Shown piece by piece: positions 11,916-23,639 of a stretch of DNA of 64,000 bases. Both the position numbers and the translations under genes were made by a program. Source of the stretch: Avena insularis (lineage: Eukaryota; Streptophyta; Magnoliopsida; Poales; Poaceae); the NCBI GenBank assembly GCA_023614405.1, contig JAJUPC010000036.1, positions 1,364,001-1,428,000 of the forward strand. The letters run 5' to 3'. How positions within the stretch are numbered: position 1 is the first letter of the stretch; the number at the start of each line of letters is the position of its first letter. The notes under the pieces were generated by a model that was given only the letters and a program-made list of their open reading frames with translations, searched no databases and was not told the DNA's origin.

Positions 11916-14900
11916 TTTAGGAAAAGAACACATATGCTAGGACAGATAGTGGATCCATGTGGTTTAGGAAAAGAACACCAATGCAATGACATATAGTGGA
12001 TCCAATATGGTTTATGAAAGGAACACACATGCAGTTACATCTAGTGGATCCATGTGGTTTATGAAATGAACACACATGCATTGACATATAGTGGATCCAT
12101 GTGGTTTAGGAAAAGAACACACATGCAATGATATCTAGTGGATCCAATGTGGTTTATGAAAAGAACGCACATGCAATGACATCTAGTGGATCCATGTGGT
12201 TTATGATAAGAACAACAATGCAATGACATCTAGTGGATCCATGTGGTTTATGAAAAGAACACACATGCAATGACATATAGTGGATCCAATGTGGTTTACG
12301 AAAAGAACGCCAATGCAATGACATCTAGTGGATCCAATGTGGTTTAAGAAAAGAACACACATGAAGTGGCATCTAGTGGATCCAATGTGGTTTATGAAAA
12401 GAACACACATGCAATTACTTATAGTGGATCCATGTGGTTTATGAAAAGAACACACATGTAATGACATATAGTAGATCCATGTGGTTTAGCAAAAGAACAC
12501 TCATGCAATGACATCTAGTGGATCCAATGTGGTTTATGAAGAGAACACACATGCAATTACATCTAGTGGATCCATGTGGTTTATGTAAAGAACACACATG
12601 AGGTGATTTATAGTGGATCAATGTGGTTTATGAAAGGAACACACATGTAGTCACATCTAGTGGATCCAATGTGGTTTAAGAAAAGAACACACATGCAATG
12701 ACAGCTAGTGGTTCCACGTGGTTTATGAAAAGAATATATATACAATGGAATCTAGTGGATCCATGTGGTTTAGGAAAAGGACACACAGATGCAATGACAT
12801 CTAGTGGATCAGTGTGGTTTGTGAAAAGAACACACATGAAGTGACATCTAGTGGATCCATTTGGTTTATGAAAAGAACACACATGCAATGATATCTAGTG
12901 GATCCAATATGGTTTATGAAAAGAACACACATGCGATGACATCAGATGATCAATGTGATTTATGAAAAGAACACACATGCAAATACATCAATGGATTAGT
13001 GTGGTTTATGAAAGGAACACACATACAATGACATCTGGTGGATCCAATGTGGTTTATGAAAAGAACACACATGAAATGACATCTAGGGGATCCAATGTGG
13101 TTTATGAAAAGAAACACATGCAGTGACATCTAGTGGATCCATGTGGTTGATGACAAGAACACATATACCATGGCATCTAGTGGATCCATGTGGTTTAGGA
13201 AAAGAACACACACATGCAATGACATCTAGTGGATCAGTGTGGTTTATGAAAAGAACACACATGCAGTCACATCAGATGGATCCATGTGGTTTATGAAAAG
13301 AACACACATGCAATGACATTAGTGGATCAATGTGGTTTATGAAAAGAACATACATGCAATGACATTAGTGGATCAGTGTGGTTTATGAAAACAACACAAA
13401 TGCAATGGTATCTAGTGGATCCAATGTGGTTTATGAAAATAACACACATGCAGTGACATCTAGTGGATCCAATGTGGTTTATGAAAAGAACACACATGCA
13501 GTGACATCTAGTAGATCCATGTGGTTTATGAAAAGAACACCAATGCAATGACATATAGTGGATCCAATGTGGTTTATGAAAAGAACACACATGTAGTGAC
13601 ATCTAGTAGATCCATGTGGCTTAGGGAAAGAACACACCTCCAATGACATCTAGTGGATCCATGTGGTTTAGGCAAAGAACACACCTACAATGACATCCAT
13701 GTGTGTATGGTGATGCAGCATCTTTCAAACTGGTGATAGAATGCATGCTGCAGTTGAGTCCCAGCATGCTGCTAGGGTTCCTAGACATGGTTGGGCACCA
13801 CATGCTAGAGTGGCATCATTCCATGTGGTTTAGGAAAAGAACACCAATGCAATTACATATAGTGGATCCAATGTGATTTATGAAAAGAACACACATCCAA
13901 TGACATCTAGTGGATCCAATGTGGCTTAAGAAAAGAACACACATGCAATGGCATCTAGTGGGATCCACGTGGCTTAGGAAATGAACACACATGGAATGAC
14001 ATCTAGTGGATCCATGTGGTTTATGAAAAGAACACACATGCAATGGCATCTAGTGGATCCATGTAGTTTAGGAAAAGAACACATATGTAAGGACAGATAG
14101 TGGATCCATGTGGTTTAGGAAAATAACACCAATGTAATGACATATAGTGGATGCAATATGGTTTATGAAAAAAAACATGAAGTGACATCTAGTGGATCCA
14201 TGTGGATTATGAAAAGAACACACATGCAATGACATATAGTGGATCCATGTGGTTTAGGAAAAGAACACACATGCAATGATATCTAGTGGATCCAATATGG
14301 TTTATGAAAAGAACACACATGCAATGACATCTAGTGGATCCATGTGGTTTATAAAAAGAACACCAATGCAATGAAATCTAGTGGATCCATGTGGTTCATG
14401 AAAAGAACACACATGCAATGACATATATTGGATCCAATGTTGTGTAGGAAAAGAACGCCAATGCAATGACATCTAGTGGATCCAATGTGGTTTATGAAAA
14501 GGACACACATGAAGTGATATCTAGTGGATCCATGTGCTTTAGGAAAAGAACACCGATGCAATGACATATAGTGGATCCAATGTGGTTTATGAAAAGAACA
14601 CACATGCAATGACATATAGGGGATCCAATGTGGTTTATGAAAAGAACACACATGTGGTGACATATATTGGATCTAGTGTGGTTTATGAAAAGAGCACATG
14701 TGCAGTAACATCTAGTGGATCCAATGTGGTTTATGAAAAGAACACATATACAATGGCATCTAGTGGATCCAATGTGGTTTATGAAAAGAACACACATGAA
14801 GTGACATCTAGTGGATCCAATGTGGTTTATGAAAAGAACACACATGCAGTGACATCTAGTGGATCCATGTGGTTTATGAAAAGAACACATATACAATGGC

Positions 14901-14938
14901 ATCTAGTGGATCCCATGTGATTTATGAAAAGAACACAT
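11916..14938 (+). repeat. 48-bp tandem array A, segment 2
   Basis: This continues the array cut at 1,780, with about 60 monomers in the same orientation. Monomers vary at GTGGTTT(A/C)(T/G)G, AC(A/C)CA(C/A)ATG and ACAT(C/A)TAGTG. The BamHI-type hexamer GGATCC recurs in most units. Translated frames give periodic Cys/His-rich peptides on the minus strand, a by-product of the repeat. The segment includes a single 175-bp-family fragment at 13,697-13,818. Confidence 0.95.
13697..13818 (+). repeat. Isolated fragment of the 175-bp repeat inside array A
   Basis: The sequence from ATCCATGTGTG... through GCAGCATCTTTCAAACTGG to GTGGCATCATTCCATGTG matches units of the 175-bp array at 19.9-20.8 kb. It ends at CCATGTG, which is also present in the 48-bp unit (GGATCCATGTGGTTT). 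Exchange between the two repeat families at this shared heptamer is a simple explanation. Confidence 0.85.
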
Positions 14939-15254
14939 TGCGGTGACCCAGCATACTACTGCATGTGTAGTACACTATAGTTGTTGACATGACATTTACA
15001 GAACATTGTTCCGTAAATATCACATCCCTCAGAGTGGTACAACAGAAACATTGCAGGTCCATATTACAAACATACAAACTTCATTATTATTACAAACCAG
15101 AAGTTCCAACTTCAAGTGTTACAACATTACAAGCCAAACTTAAATAATTTCAGCGGAAGATATAAGGTTCAAACTCATACTCCAAACTGAGCTCAACAAC
15201 TTATTCTATAAAGGTCATGCTGCTTGGCTCAATTGTTTACTAATACTAAGACCA

Positions 15255-15432
15255 CTACTCGGACTCGTTTCCCTGCACTCCATAGCGTATCTCGTAGTCC
15301 AGCCCTTTAACACCTCGGGACAGGTCTAGCTCTTCATAGTATACATCCTCTTGTCCTTTAGCTGCGTACATTGAAGGGTCTTCTGGATTCTCAGAGTCTA
15401 AGCAGGGGTTCAAAGGAAAGAGTGAGTCATAG
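15255..15432 (-). pseudogene. C-terminal coding remnant near the 3' end of the solo LTR, unknown function
   Basis: The minus strand has an open frame of about 58 codons ending at TAG (15,257-15,255). It starts with HYDSLFPLNPCLDSENPEDP and finishes with a Gly/Tyr/Glu-rich tail (YYEELDLSRGVKGLDYEIRY). No start codon is present and no domain is recognised. It is followed on the minus strand by AT-rich sequence resembling a 3' UTR (TTTGTAATAATAATGAAG). It may be a terminal exon embedded in the LTR or a non-coding frame that happens to be open. Confidence 0.35.
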
Positions 15433-16969
15433 TGTTACCCCGCAAGTTCATTATATGCAAGGTGGGAAGTTTGATGCTCTATCTACCACCTCGGATGATA
15501 CGTCCTTGGTACTATGCAGTTTTCATAAACTTTTCTTCAAAGATTGATTTTATTATCAAAAACTATGCCCATCAGCCTTCACAGGTTGACCAGAACTTCA
15601 TGGAGTTCCTTTCCTGCCGCGTTCGTAGCTCCTTCCCGGAACAGGGAGTAACATGTCACAATTCTTACACTCTGCAGAGGTGTGTTGCTTTACCCATGAG
15701 AGATCAACTCCTTATTGCACAACTGGGCATACTTTCCCATCCAAAATTCCGTGATGTGGGGCCCAGTAGGTGATCCAAGCCAATCACTGCCCTCTCTGCG
15801 ATCCCATATGTCTGCACGATCCTCTGGGGCTAACTACACCTCTGTTAAGCCCCCATTTGGGGCAAGCTACAACCCTGGTGAGTTCCCGAAGACTCTATCA
15901 GCCGGTTATGCCCCTGGCAAGCTCCATAAAGGTTCGACTGTACCTACGGCAGCCACTCATAGATAATCTAGACACCAAAAACGTGGAGCCTAAGGGTGCT
16001 CACCCTTATGCTGGATCCGCACAAGGAACTCACAGCGTCACGTTAAGGTCATCTTGCCTCCATATGAAAGGAAGAAGATACAGCTGACTTCTTTGTCCCA
16101 TTCCAAATCTCATGGTTAACGCATAATATACGGTGCTAGAATCACTGATATCATGGGTTATTAAGCCTATGTGACTTATGCCATTGGAACCCTAAGTTCC
16201 ATTGCCAATGTTTATCATCACTTAGGATGATAACTACAACTTATTTATTAGAGAAGATAATATTTTCTTTCTCCATATCATAGATGATAACACACAATTT
16301 GCAATATCTTTGATAAAGACTCTTCAAAGGACATGAGCAAGTTATGAACTTGCCTTGTGACTGCAAGGTAGTGAAGTCGGATGCTTCCACCAGACCTTGA
16401 GCTCTGGTTTCTATAAAGAACCATTATTGCCCGGTAAGGACAATACTTCAAGAAGCAATGTGTAATGCATAGTAATGTCATGCAATGATTTATTATCCGC
16501 TTCTTTGCGTGTTTTACCCTCTTAGTAAAAGTTTACTATTTTCATTGGTTAATAAAAGAAAAGTATTATTAAAAACATGAACTTATTATTTCTTTCTCTT
16601 TTAAATATTTACTAAAATTCCTTTAAGACTTAATTTGTATCACACTTAATTTACTTTTCAAAAATACAAATTAATATTTTTCTATAATAGTATATTCATT
16701 TAGGATCTTAAAAGTGAATTTTATTCAATTTTAAGTATTTCATATATTTTTATAAAATTCAAAAGTAATTGGCATCCTATTAATAATAACCCTAAATTTT
16801 AGCTGCCAAAAATTCTATTTATTATTTTTACTTAATAGAAAATATTTTTGTGAGTTCATAGATATATTATTTGTACTTTTTTAAGATTTTTATTTATTTA
16901 TCTAGAGTTATTTTTATTTCAGAGGCATATTTGTAATTATTTCCTTTTAAATAACCCTATTAACATACG

Positions 16970-17480
16970 GGCCTGGCCCACTAGGCTGGCCCGGCCCAAC
17001 CTAACCCGGCCCACTCGGCCTAGTTAAGTTACTAGGGTAGTACTAGGCTACCCACAGGCCTAGTACCCCGATGCACTCACACTCCTCTCCCCCCTCTCTC
17101 TCTCTCTTGCTCACGCAGTCACCTCCTCCGCTCGCTGCCGCCGCCGCGCACAATCCGGCCAGGTCCGGCCGCCGTTGCAGTCGCCACGGTGCAGGATGGC
17201 TAAGTCAATGACGCTGCTCCATTCTGTCCAAGCAGATCCGCTGTTGGTGCTCCCTCCTAGCCGCACTGACCCCTGCCCAAAACTAGGCTTAGGGTTTGGC
17301 CGCCCTGGAGCATCGGTGATGGTGCGCCAGGATTTTCTCATGGTGTACTCCCCTCTTCTCCGGCGGTTCTGACGTGCTGTAGGCGCGGGTTGCAGCGCCC
17401 CTTCAGGGTGCTCCCCATGCCGCCACTTCCGCTCCGCCGCCGACCATTCCTCTAATTCCTCTTCGGTTATTTTTGCGAGG
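16970..17480. promoter_or_regulatory. GC-rich, CT-rich core of the solo LTR (possible promoter region)
   Basis: This stretch contrasts sharply with the AT-rich surroundings. On the plus strand it carries several GGCCCA/GGCCC boxes (16,971-17,020), then a CT-microsatellite (17,090-17,107) and a GC-rich leader-like segment with a possible splice donor TTGAGTAAGTC at about 17,483. That arrangement is typical of a plant promoter and first exon, but its direction is opposite to the LTR orientation inferred from the termini. No coding domain is seen; short frames on both strands are not convincing. Confidence 0.35.
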
Positions 17481-19738
17481 ACCTTGAGTAAGTCTGACTA
17501 CTCCCCTTCTGTACTCCTCGATTGTGCTCTAGCTACTTCCTGGGCATGACGAACACGAGTAATCCCCATGTCTAGGGTTCATCCTTGTAGAATATGTTGG
17601 TTAGTTGCTATGGTTCTTCCTACCAGTGATACCCTTCTAGTATTTTGTTTGTGCTAGTGATATCTATTGCATGCTATTGGTTCTAGCCAATTGTTCTCCC
17701 TTCTGTCAGTTGGTACTCTGCTGAATATTTGTTACCATCTTGTTCTCTATCAGAGAACCCCTTGTGAATGTATACTGAATCTATGTGATCACCCTTGTTG
17801 CCTCTGTGATGGTTTCATTTTATTGAATTGAAACCCACTGTTATGCTTGAGTTGGAATACTCTCTGTTAATAATTCTTCTGTGAAATATGATTTCCAATT
17901 GAAGTATTGGGAAGATGATTAACTGTTAGTTAACCTGGATTATGTAATCATTACAGTAATCTTTGCTTGTTTAGAACAAATCCTAATGACACCTCCTAGG
18001 AATGGTACACAAGATTTGCTCTAGTACTAGCTTTGGGTTACAAATGTTCCAGAATTGTCTAGATGCTTAATTACTCTGAAAATCCTTGCTCTACATGTTT
18101 GGTTTATGATATCCAACAACTGTTTCGTGCCTATGATGTTGTTCTGAGGCATAGGGCTAGTTTCCCTAACTTGTTGTCTCTAATAGATGATTTCTAGTAT
18201 TGATACCAGCTACTCATCTTGGATTCAGTAGATCTGTAGATTATGGGGTGTTACTCCTTTAAGAGATGTGCCCAGAATCCATACCTTGGGCTAATTTAAT
18301 CTGGAATATAGCTTTTATCCAGGATCAGTGATGCTAGTCTGAGATCCTGGGGTTATTTGCACTGATGTATTGATTGGCTTTAACTTTGATTTCTCTATGA
18401 TGGATACACCCCACTTGTGTGATTTATGAGAGATTTAATATAGAACAACACATGACCTCTTATCTAGATAAGATAATTGGATCATGTGTAGGTTTTATCT
18501 TACTTACCACAATATTGGAGTGGTTGATGTTGTTGCTAGACTGTTCTGGTGGCCGGATCTTGGCCTGGACCTCCTGGTTATGCACCTTCTCCTCCTCTTC
18601 TCCTGTGATCAGGATGTTGCCCTTGCTATCCTTCTGCACCACCCCCTCCTTATGTCACCATTTTATGATGAACTGGTGGTTGTTTTGGTGGATTAGCTGG
18701 TTCGGTTTAGCTGGATCTGGCAAGCTCGCATAGCTCCTGGGGTGTGTTTAAGAAAGTGAAGTGAGCTTCACATGTATCGTGCTTGCTTGGCCTTTCTGTT
18801 TGTTTGATACTGCTTTCATTGTTTGGACAACACATCCCATGCATTTAGGCGACTCACTTGTGTGTCTGTGTGAGTTACTCATGTGGATCAGCTCAAGTAA
18901 TTTGGCTTTCACATTTACCTGTTTACTTATTATTAGCCTGGTGAAACTTACCTCTCTCCACTTGTCTACTAATGTGGCATTTGTGTTATTTACTTAAAAG
19001 AACAGATACTACATCTTTGGTGAAACTTGCCCCTTTATTATTTACTCAATGATGTATCATGAACAATGCACTTCACTGTTCACTACTGAGAGTAAACTTA
19101 CTAACTACTAACCCTTTCTTTCATTTAGTTATTTTTCTTTATTGCAGGAACAAGATCTGGACATACAAGATCTAGTATAGGAGTAGATATGTAATATAGA
19201 TTTCAATTGTAATCTTCTTTTTATCCCTTTTTGTAAAGAATCTTGTAAAGATGTGATTATAAATTAATAAGGTTTGTTTCTATCTTCAGTAATAATTAGT
19301 ATTGTTGATGTATTAATCACTATTTGTTTTATTATTATTTAATCAGGAAATAAGATTCCATCCCTTATTTAATTTTATTTTCTTAAATCCTTATTGTTAT
19401 CTATTATAACTATATTTTAACCAAATAATATTAATAAGGAATTTTGGAAATCAAATTAATAATACAAACTTCTAATGTTCAAATTCTTTCAAATTGATTT
19501 AAATTTCGAATTTGAATTAAAAGTAACTTCCCCAAAACCTTGCTAATGCCTAAAGGTCATGTCGGAATTCATAGCAATCATTAACAAGAGCTATTCCTAC
19601 CTCCAATTAGCGAAAGAAACTCTGATCCCTTTAGCTTTTTGTTTGCAAAAAATTTACGCTGATTTTACAGATGCATGCATGCACAAACTTGGATTCCTAA
19701 TTCTACCCTTCGTCGGATCCTAATGCTGGGGTGTTACA

Positions 19739-19935
19739 CATATATACAATGGCATCTAGTGGATCCATGTGGTTTAGGAAAAGAACACACATATGCAATG
19801 TAATCTAGTGGATCAGTGTGGTTTATGAAAAGAACACACATGTAGTGACATCTAGTGGATCCAATGTGGTTTACGAAAAGAACACGCATGTAATGACATC
19901 TAGTGGATCCATGTGGTTTAGGAAAAGAACACCAA
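19739..19935 (+). repeat. 48-bp tandem array A, segment 3
   Basis: About four monomers continue the array after the solo LTR (CATATATACAATGGCATCTA onward). The array ends in the middle of a monomer, at AAAGAACACC, where the 175-bp repeat begins with AAAACCACAATGGTGG. Confidence 0.93.
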
Positions 19936-20847
19936 AACCACAATGGTGGACACTGATACACACACACCAAAGTGGGTGTGGTGATGCAACATCTTTCAAA
20001 CTGGTGGTAGAATGCATGTTGCAGTTGAATCCTAGCATGCTGCTAGGGTTCCTGGACATGGTTGGACACCACATGCTGTAGTGGCATCATTCCATGTGTT
20101 CTTCTCCAAAACCACAATGATGGAAACTGATAACACACACATGCAAGCGGGTGTGGTGATGCAGCATCTTTCAAACTAGTGGTAGAATGCATGCTGCAGT
20201 TCAATCCTAGCATGCTGCTAGGGTTCCTGGACATGGTTGGACACCACCTGTTGTAGTGGCATCATTTCATATGTTCTTCTCCAAAACCACAATGATGGAC
20301 ACTGATACACACACATCGAAGTGGGTATGGTGATGCAGCATCTTTCAAACTGGTGGTAGAATGCATGCTGTAGTTGAATCCCATCATGCTGCCAGGGTTC
20401 CTGGACATGGTTGCACACCACATGTTGTAGTGGCATCATTCCATGTGTTCTTCTCCAAAACCACAATGATGGACACTGATACACACACATCCAAGTGGGT
20501 GTGGTGATGTAGAATCTTTCAAACTGGTGGTAGAATGCATGCTGCACTTGAATCCCAGCATGCTGCTAGGGTTCCTGGACATGGTTGGGCACCACATGCT
20601 GTAGTGGTATCATTCCATGTGTTCTTCTCCAAAACCACAATGATGGACACTCATACACACACACATCCAAGTGGGTGTGGTGATGCAGCATCTTTCAAAC
20701 TAGTGGTAGAATGCATGATGTAGTTGAATCCCAGCATGCTTCTAGGGTTCCTGGACATGGTTGCACACCACATGCTGTAGTGGCATCATTCCATGTGTTC
20801 TTCAACAAAACCACAATGATGGACACTGATACACATACATCCAAGTG
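19936..20847 (+). repeat. 175-bp tandem repeat, about five units
   Basis: The phrase ATCTTTCAAACT(G/A)GTGG recurs at 19,991, 20,166, 20,340, 20,514 and 20,690, a period of 174-176 bp. Units share GAATGCATGCTGCAGTTGAA, CATGCTGCTAGGGTTCCTGG and ACACACATCCAAGTGGGTGT. The last unit is broken at ATCCAAGTG (20,839-20,847) and resumes at 52,484. The repeat has no open frame of interest. Confidence 0.95.
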
Positions 20848-20950
20848 AGAATATCATTTTGCGGCCCAAAAGTTGGGGTGTCCAGGCAACGCTGTACCCG
20901 AGTTCCCTGATATCATCCGCGATGACTATAGTTGGCGTGCCAAATACTCA
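20848..20950 (+). repeat. Left terminal inverted repeat (Mutator-like)
   Basis: It begins AGAATATCATTTTGCGGCCC (with a preceding G if the TSD is set one base left). Key blocks shared with the reverse complement of the right end are GCGG..CAAAGTTGG, CCAG.GCA, GTACC, CCTGA.ATCA..CCGCG and CCAA.TACT.AGAGGG. By eye the two ends are roughly 70% identical over 100 bp, with a few small gaps. Confidence 0.7.
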
Positions 20951-21087
20951 GAGGGTCTTTTTCGGCACAAATTCAACTTTATGTTTCAATACAAAAAATC
21001 AGGCTAACGGCCGTCAAGTTGGGCCCCCCCTGTCAGTTCTCGCCGTTATGTTGCTCCTATCGCTCCCGTCGCTTAGGTGTCAATTAA

Positions 21088-21350
21088 GCTTGCAGTGTTG
21101 GCGCATGCATCCATTACGCGTCTTCTTCTTCCCTGGAGCGGCAATCTGTGGGGCGTCGCAGCCATGGCATGGAGCTGGGACGTGGAAAAACCTGCTCGGC
21201 CCAGCTCTCCTCCCTGTAGGCTTGCAGCGTTGGCGCCTCCATTACTCGTCTTCTTCCCCGGAGCGGCAATCTGTGGTTAAGCCATGGCCCGCTCTCCTCC
21301 CCATCCCAGTTGGAGCTCGCCCTCACCATGGGCGCACCATGGCGCAGTCG
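21088..21350 (+). repeat. Two direct copies of a ~132-bp leader segment upstream of the exonuclease gene
   Basis: CTTGCAG(T/C)GTTGGCGC, then CGTCTTCTTC and GGAGCGGCAATCTGTGG occur at about 21,089 and again at 21,221. The duplication lies in the CT/GC-rich presumptive promoter and 5' leader between the left inverted repeat and the exonuclease coding region. No other gene is seen between 20,951 and 21,915. Confidence 0.75.
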
Positions 21351-21915
21351 GGGCGAATTGGTTCCCGGTGAGATCTATCACCTTGTCGACCATGCTCGGT
21401 TCTGTTTTCCTCCTCTAGAATCCGAGCTCACCGTCGCCGTGGTTGCACCCGCACCAATTCTGCCACCTCTGTCGAGGTCTCTATGGTAGCTCAAGTTCTG
21501 GGGCTCTCCAAGTTCTTCCTTGTTGGTCCTGTAAGTGTTGTTGTATGTTAAACTAGCAAATCTCGTTTGTTCAAATCTCTTGGGCTGTACCAACTTCATT
21601 GTGTTCAATTATGAAAGACAAAATATAAATGACTTCTCTCAATTTCTCGCATAGAAAAATGCACAGCTAATTTCATATTCTCGCAGGAACTGGCCCCACT
21701 TGTTGACCCGGTGGCACTGCCACGATCTCCACGTAACGACGGTGAGTTCTCGAACCGAAAGTTGTAGTTACCACGTTTCTTCTGCAGTCATTCCTCTTCC
21801 TCAGTCATTCCTCTATAGTTTTTCCTGGGCGCTTCTTCTTCCTCTGTTCTGGAACCGTCGGTTCATCTCCTTCTTCCTCTCGAAGGCAGTTCCTTTCACC
21901 CACTTCCTTGCAGGC

Positions 21916-22800
21916 ATGGACGATGGGAAACGCACAACAGAGACCCACTTGGTCCCTGTCCATGGCACCACGACTTTGACAGTGGTGTACACAAATGATC
22001 AAGCGACTGTGGAGACAACTCTCGCCAGGTTTGAGCAATTGCTTGAGAAAGAGAAGCACAAGTTTGTGGGGCTAGACTTGGAGTACACCCGTGCAAATAA
22101 GCGAAAAAAATCCTCCACAAGAGATCGCTGTCGTGCAAATCGCAATACATGAGGAGGTCCTCGTTTACCACTTCTGCAGGTATGTGAAATTTAAATTTGA
22201 GATCACCACTTCTGCATCCCTTGTTCCCTTACATCCCTAGAACCATCTAAGTGCAGGAGTAAACCAACTGAGATGCGTTGTCCGGCTCTGGTCGAGTTCT
22301 TGTGTAGGAAAGGGATAACTTTCACTAGCGTGGATATCACAAATGACACAATTATGCTTTATCGTGCGTTGATAAAAATCCCAGAGGGGCACCACATCGA
22401 CATCCAAAATCTGTACAAGATCAAATCATACCCAGCGAAGGATGGCATGGGTGATCTGGCAGCGGAAATCATCGATAAATCCTATGAAAAACTGAAGAAA
22501 TTGAAGCGACTCGATCATGACTACTGGGAGTGGAAGCCGATGAGCCAGGCGTGCCTCGAGTATGCAGCCAGAGACGCCTACATGGCGTCTGAGTTGTCTG
22601 ATAAGCTCATTACCATGAAAGATGGGATGGTTAAGGCGGGGTTTTTCGCGAGAGAGCTATGCCCTGGTTGCAAGCTAGCCCGGGAGAAGAAGCGTGAGGA
22701 GGACAGAAAGCGGTTTCAGGACGAGCATGGATCTTGGGACGGTGGTGACATCAAGCGGCTGAAGGGGAAGCAAGCCAATGACGACAACAAGTGGTGGTGA
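21916..22800 (+). pseudogene. DEDDy-type 3'-5' exonuclease (WRN-exonuclease-like), one frameshift
   Basis: The predicted enzyme would remove nucleotides from 3' ends of nucleic acid. The coding region starts at ATG 21,916 (MDDGKRTTETHLVPVHGTTT) and has an intron at 22,180-22,256 (CAG/GTATGTG...GTGCAG). It ends at 22,800, about 270 residues. Exo I is FVGLDLEYT (both acidic residues), Exo II is likely SVDITNDTIML, and Exo III is LEYAARDAY with Tyr and Asp, so the four metal ligands are kept. The C-terminal tail is Lys/Glu-rich (CKLAREKKREEDRKRF). One fault is visible: after an A7 run at 22,104-22,110 the frame is off by one, and the PPQEIAVVQIAIHEEV segment continues in the next frame. Two leader introns upstream are plausible (21,531-21,686; 21,742-21,913). 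The fault could be real or a homopolymer error. The gene sits just inside the left inverted repeat, as captured genes do in Mutator-like elements. Confidence 0.75.
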
Positions 22801-23183
22801 TACATTATGTGTTTGAACTAGATTTTAGTTTCTAGTTTATTATGTGTGTGATACATTTAGTTACTTCAATACAAAATTTGAACCAATTTAACTTGTTGAT
22901 GTATTTCTTGACAATTATAATATAATTGAGCACTAGAAATATTTTGTAGTGTGCATGAGCATGATCAGTAAATATAATTTAACACTATAAACTTTAAGGC
23001 ACTCCATATAAAGGAGTAGATTAATATATAAGGTTCACCAGAGACACCACGGATATATTATCTTACATGCCACACACAGGTAATAATTAACTAGAACAAA
23101 ATAAAAGCAGGGGCTACAGCAGGAGGCCGGGACACGGAGACGCCTAGCAGGGCAGGGGTTTATCAGCAGGAGGCAGCGACAGC
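22801..23183. other. AT-rich spacer between the convergent exonuclease gene and gene copy 1
   Basis: This stretch holds the presumptive 3' untranslated sequences of the two convergent genes. It contains two CACTA-like pentamers (22,932 and 22,983) that do not match the CACTA terminus at 50,544 well enough to be called its partner. Nothing else is recognised. Confidence 0.5.
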
Positions 23184-23639
23184 CTAGTCAATGGGATACA
23201 GGCCAGTCCTGACATACATCTGGAGGAATTTGCCGTAGGCTGCGTGCCGCGCCAAGGTAATCGGCCTATGGCTTCCGCCTCTGCCTCTGCCAACGCCCTC
23301 CGCATGCTAGATCATGTTGTTGAGGTCCACGTTGATTGCTCTGCCACAGAATGGGCAAAACAGTCTCCCCCTAGGTGGAAACGGATTAGCCCACACCGTA
23401 ACCGCCTCAGCACGTAGCGGCTCTTGTTGTCCCTGGATTCCTTGCTAGCGTCCACTTCATCATCATCCTCCTATAGATTTTTAAGAACATAACTTAGACT
23501 TGTACATATGATTGAATTGTATTACAACTCAAGAATTGACAATGTGTATATGTAAGACAATATATCCGTGGATATCAAAGATAAAGCATCTCAGCAATAG
23601 TTTGATCGGTTCATATATCATTTCATCTCAACACAATGA

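Larger units (their letters stand above)
14939..19738 (-). mobile_element. Probable 4.8-kb solo LTR inserted in array A
   Basis: The plus strand runs from TGCGGTGACCCAGCAT to ATGCTGGGGTGTTACA, so on the minus strand the segment begins TGTAACACCCCAGCAT and ends GGTCACCGCA, with TG...CA ends and short inverted termini. The 48-bp repeat is interrupted (GAACACAT on the left, CATATATACAATGG on the right), consistent with a 5-bp duplication read as CACAT/CATAT with one mismatch. No primer-binding site, internal region or second LTR is seen. An AT-rich 5' part, a GC-rich centre (16,970-17,480) and a C-terminal coding remnant near the minus 3' end are present. The solo state suggests LTR-LTR recombination. 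Confidence 0.75.

Noticed and set aside
1046..20847. Centromeric or telomeric satellite
   Set aside because: No telomere motif (TTTAGGG arrays) and no known centromeric repeat or centromere-type retroelement is recognised; array A is only about 4 kb once insertions are removed.
20951..21915. Extra protein-coding gene in the overlapping frames between the left inverted repeat and the exonuclease
   Set aside because: Frames on both strands arise from a GC/CT-rich leader with an internal duplication; splice sites fit 5' leader introns better.
22930..22990. CACTA pentamers at 22,932 and 22,983 as the left partner of the CACTA end at 50,544
   Set aside because: They match the terminus CACTAGTAGAAAAGG only in the first five or six bases, and the flanking triplets do not match TAT.
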